From Isoetes taiwanensis (lineage: Eukaryota; Streptophyta; Lycopodiopsida; Isoetales; Isoetaceae), in assembly GCA_021234155.1 (NCBI GenBank), contig JAJEKV010000012.1, forward strand, positions 3,071,638 to 3,135,637: a stretch of DNA of 64,000 nucleotides, read 5' to 3'. Shown here in pieces: positions 11,591 through 21,500 of this stretch. Positions within the stretch are counted from its first letter, which is position 1, and each line of letters opens with the position of its first letter. Under the pieces are notes generated by a model. It did no database searches and was not told the origin of the DNA. It saw only the letters and a list, made by a program, of their open reading frames with translations. A program made the translations under genes and the position numbers.

Positions 11591-11779
11591 TCCCTTATAA
11601 AATACTAATAGTCGGGAAGACGAGAAGATGCCCTCTGTAGTACATGTGCTTGAAGTCTAGCAACATCTTCATTCATCTGCATTCACCCTATAGAGGGTAC
11701 CTATTATACATGTCCCTTATAAAATCCTAATAGTGGGGAGAAGATGCCCTTTTAATACATACATATAATCTTTCCCTCC

Positions 11780-11808
<29 letters not shown>
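11591..11808 (+). repeat. LINE 3' end with duplicated segment and poly(A) tail
   Basis: A ~55-base segment starting CCCTTATAAAATACTAATAG (11591) recurs with small changes at 11713, 122 bases later, and the sequence ends in an uninterrupted A run to 11808. The tail marks the 3' end of the plus-strand LINE whose ORF1 and ORF2 pieces lie upstream. Confidence 0.75.
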
Positions 11809-11812
<4 letters not shown>

Positions 11813-12500
11813 GCAAAGTTGATGGGAACGTCTAGTAGATAGCACAATAATAATTTGTACACTCCTTTATTCATCTCATTCCTAATTAACATTGTGTCCT
11901 AATTAACATTGTGTTTTTGTTGTCACATGAATGTAAGGGAAGGCAAGTAAGCCGTTGAGATTTAAGAAACTTTGAAAGGATCCATTAAATGTACCATTTG
12001 ACATAATAAACAAGATAATGACAAGCTTAATAAGGTTCCCACTTGCCCGACTTCATAATGAAGAGGGAAGTTTAGATTGTACTTTAAACATATAAATTGT
12101 TGCTATTAATTAATGAACTTCAAAAATTGAAACAATACCTCATGTTAAAAAGTCCTTCAAGTTCCCCACCAAGCTTTCTCCATACTTTGAATGTGAACTT
12201 GCATACACATATTTCTACCAATTAGTCATTGGTTAAAGGGCCATGTGCAACTCCCACCACTACTCCTAAGATATGTGGGTGCCGACCTCATCCTGTTAAT
12301 GCCTCTTTATCTTCTATTTGTAGTATTAGAGAAGCACTGGATGAACTATAGTGAACCTACTTGCCAAAATCAGACCACTTGCCAAAATCAGAACACGAAC
12401 AAAATTAAATAGAAAGCAAATACATTGGAAGTAGATGTCAAAGTGAGAACATGAACAAAAATGAATATAAAGCAAAAAGACTTGAGATAAAAGATTTTAC
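11809..12500. other. No gene seen
   Basis: AT-rich spacer between the LINE tail and the DUF1685 gene. It includes small local duplications such as AATTAACATTGTGT (11884, 11901) and CACTTGCCAAAATCAGA (12359, 12376). On the minus strand it is the 3' flank of the DUF1685 gene. Confidence 0.4.
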
Positions 12501-13331
12501 CTATATTGAAGTAGATTGCTTCGCAATAAAAGCAACCGCCTTAGCCCAGAGCTTGAGTTTTGCCTTAGTCTCTTGAGGATGCTTAGATGAAAAGAAGCTG
12601 CAATCACTCGCGGCACGTCTAAGGCTAGAAGGAGAAGGAACATCACTCTCGTTGCGTCCAAGGCTCCTGACAGGGTCGCTTGGAACACGTTCAAGGTGTT
12701 TGGAAGGCATGTTTCCAGCATTTCCTATATCATGGGAAGCCAATGATGCTTTTTTGAGTTTGATGGCATCAACCTCCTCCACTTTCTCTTCACTTAAGAC
12801 ATGAGTTGCAACAACATTGGAATGGAGTGATGCTTTTTCGAGTTTATTGGCATCAACATCCTCCACTTTCTCTTCATCAATCTCCTCCACTTTCTCTTCA
12901 GTTAAAACATGGTTGGCATCAAGGGGAGAGATAGGCGAGCCCGAGAGAGCTTTAGAAGAGGGGGATTGTTCCACTCCCCCTTGCTGCAAGTTATGTGAAA
13001 TATGATAGTTATGTGAGATATGATAGCACAACTCTAAAGCTGGAAGCAAATTCCAAAGAGCAGGATGTGCCTCATTGTCAAATCGAAACCCTAAATCTGA
13101 AATACCCATCAACTCACTAAAATCATCCTCAGTTATTGTGAAAGCCGAATTGGACCTTCTCAGCCTTGCTCTCCTTCTCTGCCATAGTTCATCGTGTTGC
13201 TCCTTCGTCATATTACTCCAAGGCCTTGCTCCTCCAATGTCAGACTTTGATTTTACAAACTTACTTCTTTGGCTCTCCATTCCAGTCATGCCTTTGTGCT
13301 CAATTGAGTCCATTTTGCCTTTCCACTCCAC
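12501..13331 (-). CDS. DUF1685-family protein (276 residues)
   Basis: An intact single-exon frame with the two conserved blocks of the plant DUF1685 family. Near residues 40-100 are RPWSNMTKEQHDELWQRRRA, a charged stretch, then ITEDDFSELMGISDLGFRFD and LLPALELCYHISHN, matching the family's 'ELxGxxDLGFxF...LPALELCY' pattern. At the C-terminus ETKAKLKLWAKAVAFIAKQS matches its 'RLxxWAQAVACxV' end. The middle is low-complexity: an exact YHISHN duplication and a tandem acidic module (EEKVEEIDEEKVEDVDANKLEKASL repeated as EEKVEEVDAIKLKKASL). Function of the family is unknown. No signal peptide or membrane segment is visible. A GTAAAA donor-like sequence abuts the TAG stop, so a 3' UTR intron is possible. 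Confidence 0.85.
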   Translation of the reverse strand: MEWKGKMDSIEHKGMTGMESQRSKFVKSKSDIGGARPWSNMTKEQHDELWQRRRARLRRSNSAFTITEDDFSELMGISDLGFRFDNEAHPALWNLLPALELCYHISHNYHISHNLQQGGVEQSPSSKALSGSPISPLDANHVLTEEKVEEIDEEKVEDVDANKLEKASLHSNVVATHVLSEEKVEEVDAIKLKKASLASHDIGNAGNMPSKHLERVPSDPVRSLGRNESDVPSPSSLRRAASDCSFFSSKHPQETKAKLKLWAKAVAFIAKQSTSI

Positions 13332-13421
13332 CTTTCTTTTGTTATAATTTTTCCATCTAATTGTTCTTTTTGGAGGGCGGGATATTTAGGCATCTTTGCC
13401 ATATTTTTGAACAAAAATCAT

Positions 13422-13509
13422 CTCCAAAAATATGGGCGCCGGATTTTTTATTTCTCCATGCTTATCCCCAAAAATAAGAGCGCCGGATTTTTTATTTATC
13501 CATGCTAAT
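13422..13509 (-). repeat. Two-copy ~44-bp tandem repeat upstream of the DUF1685 gene
   Basis: CCAAAAATATGGGCGCCGGA... and CCAAAAATAAGAGCGCCGGA... follow each other, both continuing with TTTTTTATTT and CCATGCT. The repeat lies 90-180 bases upstream of the minus-strand ATG (13331), within the likely promoter or 5' leader. Confidence 0.8.
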
Positions 13510-13584
13510 TCTTCTGCTTGTTCCAGCGCCAATCTGTCATTCTAATTTTGGTCAGGTATCTAACTATCCGTGCTAAAATTTGAG

Positions 13585-14171
13585 ATGCAAATCTTGGAGT
13601 TATGTCTATCGGATTCATGCTTCCAGACTTCAGGGATCCACGGAAGGACAGTTTGATCAGCAGTTCTTGAAAGATGTTTATTGGAGTGATCTTGATTTTC
13701 TCGTAGTGGATGCTCAGCATTTAAAAGCAACAAATGTTGATGGGGTAATTGTTTTTACAATACCTTAAGAAGTGTCCTCATTGACGTTAATGGAGATTAA
13801 TTCCTGTAAGAAGGTAGGGATTTCTGTTTCTGGAGTTGTAGAGAACATTAGTGGTCTCCAGGAGGGCTGCAAAGTTTAAGAAATTCAGAGAGGATAGGGA
13901 AGTGGAGGATGTTACTGGGAAATTGTTTGCTGAGCTAGAAAAGAATGCACCTGACTTGCTTTCAACCTTTGCATGTACTGACGTTTTCTATGTTGGACAA
14001 GGCCGAGCCGAAAAAAATGGCCAAGGAAATGGGTGTGCCTTTTCTCTTTTTCTGCCTCTTGATCCACATTTGAGCAAGGTTGCTGAGGAAGGACGTCCAT
14101 GCTTCCCGGATTCTAAATGCAGATCAAGTGCTTTGGCCTTGCAGATGATAATAAAGGAGGTGAGCAGTTGA
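13585..14171 (+). pseudogene. NBP35/NUBP1-type Fe-S cluster scaffold pseudogene
   Basis: Frame fragments match cytosolic NBP35 P-loop ATPases. 13589-13660 encodes NLGVMSIGFMLP. After a frameshift QQFLKDVYWSDLDFLVVDA and LKATNVDGVIVFTIP follow to 13765, then a stop, then INSCKKVGISVSGVVENISG (13796-13856). The frame at 13880-14171 gives LEKNAPDLLSTFACTDVF, PLDPHLSKVAEEGRPCF and DSKCRSSALALQMIIKE, the family's C-terminal end. Missing: the N-terminal four-Cys region, the Walker A motif and the central CPxC cluster motif. At least three frame breaks are present. Parts normally spread over exons are contiguous, so it may derive from an mRNA copy. Confidence 0.85.
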
Positions 14172-15376
14172 ATGGCATAATTGCTGCGTAAATAGAGAAT
14201 GACTTATGACATAGGATTAGGTTTTGAAGACCCTGCCTTTTATGTCAGTGCCATGTTAAATAAGCATGTTATTAGGGATATAAAATTGCAGACTGTAACA
14301 ATCATGGATTATTAATGACAGTATCAAAACAGTTCTTTCTAAGAAGGTATTGAGGCTAATGGAAGGAGTTGCTCTCTCCAACTAGCAATGAAAATTATGT
14401 GAAGCAATCTGTACCACTTATATACTAAATAAAATTCTCATCCTGTGAAGGACCACATTAAATGGTGGCACAAAGATTCTCAAATTTTCTTCTCTTGAAT
14501 GCAAAACTGGATTTTTTATTTTGCAGATTTGCCTTTGTGCATGAAGTTCAGAGGAGGGAAGTTCTTTATTCCATTCTCAAGATTATGCAGCAAATGTGTA
14601 AGATGGCACATTAGGTATCAAGGTTTGTGCAATAAAAGTAATTCAATAGATCCAGTAGTTGCCAGGCTGTTATGACAAGTTAATGATGCTAGCCTAGAGA
14701 TAATATCCAATATTTTAGAGGCTGATTGTTAGATTAGGAACTTGCAGTTCACTCAGTAGCTTAGAACTGCTCTATTTTTCTGTGGAGTACCAGTTGCGGA
14801 AACCATTCTAATTGCTTCCTCTTTCACCTACGCCTGCATTTGGTACCTTATGATTTTTATTTTGTTTTGAATCTAATTCTTGAATCTGGAGAAGTAGACT
14901 AGTTTTCTGTAGGTGAAATGTACACAGGACTTCCAAAAGCAGGTGCTCTCAAAAGCAAGGCAGTTTGGTACTTTACCACTTTGCAGTTTTGTTCTATTCT
15001 AACTTTCACATTGCAGCATAGAATCAATGTATTAACCTAGGAAAAATGAAAGAATAGACAATTCTTGTTCTAAATGCAGTAACGTTGAATTGTTTTTATG
15101 TGGTTCTAGCAGAATGGTAATAACCTGATATTTCAGGTGATCCAAACAACAATAGGTGGTCTTGGGCAGTTGAAATTGGAGGAGACCCTTTGTGGCACAG
15201 ATTTGAACACACAAAACAAGACACACAAAACAAGACACACGGGTCCTAAAAAAGGTGATGTATTCTCAACAAGGATAGCTAAAGGAAGCCGCAGATATCC
15301 ATTTAACTGAATGTGCAACATCATCTGCTCTATAAGGCCGCCCATGCTTCTTGCATACCAGTAACTTCTGCAGAGG
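14172..15376. other. No gene seen
   Basis: AT-rich spacer without a supportable frame. Short open frames on the minus strand (15032-15396) overlap the tandem duplication and show no recognisable domain. Confidence 0.4.
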
Positions 15377-15664
15377 AACTTAGCCACTTTTGCCATCTTC
15401 CAATGCTAATGATATTTGTAACTTGGTTGCTCATGGATCATTTTGGTTGATATTATACTTGTCATAAACTACGGGGGTTCGACAGGAACAATATGACACA
15501 TTTTGCAAAGATAGCAAAGGAACTCAACTTAGCCACTTTTGCCATCTTCCAATGCTAATGCTATTTGTAACTTGGTTGCTCGTGGATCATTGTAGTAATA
15601 TTATATACTTTGTCATAACAAGGGGGTTCTATAGGAACTATATGACACGTTTTTCAAGGATAGT
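15377..15664 (+). repeat. Two-copy tandem duplication, 149-bp period
   Basis: The unit starting TAGCCACTTTTGCCATCTTC (15381) recurs at 15530 and both copies run on to TATGACAC...AGGATAG-like ends. The copies differ by scattered substitutions and small indels (about 85-90% identical by eye). No coding frame is maintained. Confidence 0.85.
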
Positions 15665-16629
15665 AAACCCTAGGTTGACAAACCGTTGAGTAGAACCAAC
15701 GTGGATAAATTTTTATCCACAGGAATCTTGCTCTATAATGTTGTGCCCAATCAAGAACCATATTTTTATAACCTAAGATTTGTGAAGGTTTTTTTCGTAT
15801 TCGTATAGGAATACGTAGAAAGATGATGCTGGCATTCTGGTTTTGGTAAGAAGCAGTATTTGGATTTTTTCGAAGGTGGAGAGGCGAATAGGAGAGCGCG
15901 TGAGAACCGGCAGATTGCGACCAGTGAGCGCCATTCTAATTTGGTTTTGGCCCGCCCATTTATTTGTATCGCTGGATTTTGATGTTGTGCCAAGCCGTTC
16001 AGGCTAGCCTTGCAACTTCTGCAACTGGGGTGCAGGGGCATTTTAAATCTTTGTGTGCTTGAATAGTTCAGCTTTTGATGTTTCTGTAGCTAAATTCGAA
16101 GCAAATCACGAAATGGGTTCCAATTTGGCAATGACTTGAAGCTTTTTAGGCAAGATGATCGGCAAATTCTCAAGCAAAATTGCATGTAATGCTGTGTTTT
16201 GTTGGCGGAAAGCCCAAGTTGTTGTTTGTGTGGGCAGGACGTACTTCTTCAAATACAAACATCTAATGTCTTTGTCTTTGCTCTTTGCATCCGTAATAAC
16301 CAGTACCCTGGGATTACTGTTAAATTCTGTGTAAATTAACACACAGAATTTCATGTCAACCGTCATTACTTTTGCAACATTTCACATAATTTTCTTGCAT
16401 TACATAATTCTCTTGAGTGCAATTTCCACACATATAAAATGTTACATACAGATTATACACGAGTATTACACATTAAATTCTTACATTTAAATCACTGAAT
16501 TAAACTGAAATTTAGAAGTTTGAACTTCAACACAGATTACAAGACTGAAATCCAAATCCCGAAGTTTGAACTTCAGCACAAATTACAAGACTGAAACTTG
16601 AAATCCCAAAATTCCAACAGTTTATAAGT

Positions 16630-16630
<1 letters not shown>
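15665..16630. other. No recognisable gene
   Basis: Contains two unmatched minus-strand open frames (15766-16041 and 16106-16366, 91 and 86 codons) with no domain I recognise and ordinary AT-rich composition. A short local duplication (AATCCCGAAGTTTGAACTTC-like, near 16510 and 16558) is present. Confidence 0.35.

Positions 16631-16663
<33 letters not shown>
16631..16663. repeat. (AT)n microsatellite
   Basis: Uninterrupted alternating TA of about 33 bases. Confidence 0.95.
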
Positions 16664-16665
<2 letters not shown>

Positions 16666-18574
16666 AGTATTTGTACTATGTAGGGCCAGTACGAGTTAGG
16701 GACTGTACAAATCGAGTGTTTATTGTCATCGAGATTTTGCAAAGGATTGTAGCATAAAGTTTTTAAGTTCAAGTGAAATTTACACACTCTCCATCAACAC
16801 TTGGTCAAACTATGGGTCAATCTGTTGCTTTACATCTTCTAGTTTCTAGATCCAACATATCACATGTATTTGACATGTGAAAAGGCTCAAATGTAAAGGT
16901 GCATGTATCTAGGATTTGTTATTTAATATCTGCATAGACTTGGAATGATTACAATCAACTAGCTACATGACACTCTGGCTATCATGTCTAGTTCAGACTA
17001 TAAGCCCAGGAGCTAGGATTAACATTCTACAACATTTCCAAAGATTCTTTCTAGATTCCCTCATCATTTCTAACAATCATGTGAAATTACGTGAATATTT
17101 TCTTTGCAATAAGTCCTTGAAAATTCTTTGCAATTTTCATAAAATCCCACTAGATTCACCAAGATCACATAAAGACTCTTCAAGACTCATCCAAGGCTAA
17201 CATTGCAAACCCTGGGACAACTGGAGAAATCAAAGTCAACTTCAAGGGTCAAGATAAATTTACAATCAAAGCCAAAGCCAAAGCCAAAGCCAAAACCAAA
17301 GGCATGGGTCATTGTTGAAATATGATCATAATCTTGAGGTTTTCGATTCTAAACATATATTGATGTCATTCAATACCTAGAAAGCGGCAGTGACCCATGC
17401 TCACAGAGAATGGAAAAGCATACTCATTGGTATATCTTCAATTTGAATTTGCAGCGTCATATCGCTACGTAAATGTGCCTGTAGAACTTTAACCATGTAG
17501 AATAGGACTCCTAGGCATTACATTTAGATCTTGCAGTTCTTGTTCAAACTTTATAAAAGAAAATGTATATCATTCGTCACATGCAAAAAAATAGAAATAA
17601 AGAAGTAAAAAAAAAATACAGAGTTTATTTTAACACAAAATTTACCTTATATGTTCTTAAATATGAAGACATCTGATTTCTTATAAGATGATAGCCTTAC
17701 AATTACATGCATTGTAGGTGCAGGGAAACATTTTGAAGCTTTATAGAAAGGGGAAAGAGAAAAATGAACTGGACTACAACTATGATACCAACAACCATTT
17801 ACGTGATGCAGATTTTGCAAAAAATAGTGTTGGGCGAATTTAAAGATAGCAAAAGGGATGAAGATCCATTGCTGGCAAGCAGGAAACAACATTATACCCG
17901 TGAAATTCTTCCGACTTCTTCATAACTTACTTTGAACACTTACATTCACATTTTTTTAGCTGAAAAGACCATCATGTAGTAGACAACATGCAATCATATG
18001 TTATCTGATAGCTCTCTTTTATTAAATACCTCTGGTCTATGAGTGTGATGTTTCACTTTGTGATTTCTTCACTATCAGATTTTTGTCGAATGCTTGTTGC
18101 AGGACGAACATTGGACACACGACACTCACATCTGTAGATGGCAAATACTTTGTCGTGTATTATTTGTGAAATTAAACAAAATAGAGTACTGGAGCCATAT
18201 GTTCACCAACTAGGAGCATGTTCTCAACGTAAGGTTTTTACATTCTTGTGAATTTGTGACCTACTGAAATCAATGCAGCGGAAACAGCATTATATTCTCT
18301 AGAGATGAAGCATAACTGTATGGATGGGGGAAGCTGGTTACGTTCATAAATATCGATCTCGCAATAAGATACATTAGGCTGCTGAAGCTATTTTCCCAAC
18401 CCGAAGCTTGTTATAGAACTTATCTACTGCAACAATGTTGACTAGATCTGCATCCTCTGTAATCCAAGCAAGGAAGATTAGAAAGTGATTTAGAAGGAAG
18501 ATAAAAGTGCAATAACAGAATCATCTTGCTCTATTAGCTCAAGGTGAAAAGCAAGAGTTTACATGCAGTGCTCA
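16664..18574. other. No gene seen; contains a CAAAGC hexamer repeat
   Basis: AT-rich spacer downstream of the Helitron gene. At about 17264-17300 AAAGCC is repeated five times in tandem and then degrades (AAAACC, AAAGGC). The Helitron 3' terminus should lie somewhere in the right half. I could not fix it: the only CTAG followed by T on the minus strand with a small stem just inside is near 18207, and the stem (GAG-CTC) is too weak to trust. Confidence 0.4.
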
Positions 18575-21500
18575 TTATAGCAGTAATTCTTTGAATACTA
18601 CATTCCGCGTTGTCACATTATCAGATGGGTTGTTGTGGAGAATAAGTACATCTTCCCTTCGACGTATCCTTGTAAGTGCTGTATAGAGTTGTCCATGTGC
18701 AAACACACCAGTACGGAGATCTAATACAATCTTGTCTAACGTGAGGCCAAGGCAGCTATGGAATGTTGTTGAGTAGGCTAACCGCAGCGGTAATTGGCGT
18801 CTATGAATTGTGAATGCTGCATTTTGAGGCTGGTGAAAGAAGTCAGATCTACATATTGGATGAACGTCATCTGCAGAGGCACCTTCTACTCCAAGGAGAC
18901 GAACAGTTACATATCTCTCATGTAGTTTGTGTATAACAACTCTGGCATTTTTTACTAGTCCTTTGTCTGCATCTAGCAGCCTCATGATTCGGCATATTGC
19001 CCCTTCCTTTAGATGGAGGACATGCGCTGGTAAAGTGGGATGCTCATAGCTATGAAGGAAATCATTTTCTGCATGTGCACAACTGCGCATCACACGATCA
19101 TTTTCTGTTATGCTATTATAACTAAAATACTTTCTTCCTGCACCATGGAGGCGATCTAGAATCGTTTTGTTGAAAGTGTCAACGTGCACATTCAGTGGTG
19201 TTAGGAAGGCTCGCGTTTCACACAATATCGGTCTCGCCAACACCTCTACAGGAAACAGAAATTCCCGAGCTTCATCGATACTTGTCGTGGTCTGGAACAT
19301 GTCTAAGGTAACAGTATCAGATGCCCAGTTTTCTCCTATTGATGCTACACACTCTACTAACTCCACATCAGACGCATTTCTGACCGGTTGAGTTAAACGA
19401 TGAATCACAAATGCAGACCATGTATTAGAAGATCTAATTGATGCATTCCAAGTTGCATGTCTCCCCGAGCCCTGTACTACTGGAGCTATTTGGCGGAAGT
19501 CACCTGCTGCCACAAAGCACTTGCCACCAAATGGCCGGTTGTTTTGGCAAATTCGTTGGAGCAACATGTTTACTGCTTCAATGACGGCTTTGTTCGCCAT
19601 CGGAAACTCATCCCAAATGATAACATTCGCTTCTAAAAGCAAATTAGCCTTATCTGATGATGGGACAATCATCGATTCCACACCGGTGTTGTTCTCAGTC
19701 ACTGGGATTTGGAATAAGGAATGTGCCGTCTTGCCACCTGGGTACTGAAGTCCTGCCAATGCAGTTGTTGCGCATGGCAGTACTATTCGTCTGTGTGCTC
19801 GGATATGTAGGCATACTGAGTTTAGAAGGAACGTTTTTCCCATTCCTGCACCACCTTCAATGAACATCGGGTTGTCTGCATGCCCATTATCTGCCATCAT
19901 AGTCAAAAGATCATATATCTCTGCTTGCTTCTCATTCATTTGTCCACGTCTGTGCCTCGATTTTTGCATGTATACTGCATGATGCGGAAACCTTCGTAGT
20001 TCTTGTAGCACTAAGTGTGAATCTACTCTAATGGAAGGAAGTCCAAAATCTGTAACTGTCTTGCCGTGTTGCCTCAAAACATTTTCTATTGAGATAAGCG
20101 CATGCTGTTCCGCAAGTGTCACATCTGAATCTGCACTAGTTTGGAAGTCACGTATTAGTTCGTAATGGAACTTGCTCCACATCTCCAATGCCGGTGCACC
20201 ATCAAGTATAAGGAGGGTGAACAGGAACCGAAGTTGTGACGGTGTTTGCAATGATGCTATTGCCTCTTCCATAGTTATAACATGTTCTGTGCCATCCTGC
20301 AGCAAACCCATAGCTGTCATTGTTTCTTGATATGTATCATAAACCTGTCCATTGTACATCCTCAGTTCTTCCCATGTTCTTGGAGACATATGAAGCAAAA
20401 GTTGACGTAGATAGAATATTTCACCTTCATGAGGCATCACAAGTCTTATTCTGCAAACGACGTCTCTCTTTCTTCGCTTCCGCACTATATTTCTAGGCAA
20501 CCCAGGTTGCAATATCTCAAGATGTTCATTAGTTGTTTCCCCCATGTTCTTCAATGGTATGAGTGTATACGCTTCGTAATATTCAACATAACTCAAATTT
20601 GAGAACTCCGGAGCATCTGGCCTCAAGAAATATCGCTCAAGAAGTGAAGCAGTGTTCACTCTTTTGTATGAAATGGCCCTCCTTTCTTGAAGATGGACTG
20701 GAAGACACTTAACAGCGGGATGTTTCTCTGTGATATGGAAACAAAATATACGCCAAGCTGCCTCAGTTGATGATAAATATCTTGCGTTGATATAATCATC
20801 TATCTCGTTCCTACTTGATTCGTTTGTCTCAACACGATACTGTATTCTGTCAACTCCCTTATAGATATATGTGTATAAATACATGAAGATTTGCACACTT
20901 GCAGCAATGTCAACATTTACATGACAATCGAGCTGAGATAGCAGGAATGGTGAGTAGGACACAATCCATCTGTCCTCTTCTGTGGATCTCCGATACTGCA
21001 CGTAACCCTTTGAATCCAAATGGGTTCTGTAAGTGATCTGTCGAGGGTATGCCCAGCAGCAAACTCCATCCTTTTGACAACGGGCGGAGTGACGATGCAC
21101 CATATACTTGCGTACTTTTTGTGCCAACTCTTCATCCGCTGGAATTTCTGCTGAAATCAATGAATCTATCATTTCAAAAGGGATATCATGAGCAGTTTTC
21201 AGTACTATATGAGCATGCGGCAGCCCGCGCTTTTGAAATTCAACCACATGTATCATATATACAATCGGACCAAAATAAGAACGCAACAGAGATTTTGCAT
21301 ATTGGAGACGTGCATGAAATGCTCTCACCACAATAGTTGGTATCTCAGCCACTGTTTGACCAGGACAAAGCATTGCCTGAATTTCGGGCCAATCTGGGTT
21401 TGTGGTCATTGTAACAAACAATGTTGGCGGGCCCTTTGCCCTAGCAAGTGCAAGTGCATCTCCAATTTGGACGGAAGACCAACGACGACTTCCAAGGAAA

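Noticed and set aside
18207-18240. Helitron 3' terminus (CTAG before T on the minus strand)
   Set aside because: The hairpin just inside has only three base pairs, so the call is not supportable.
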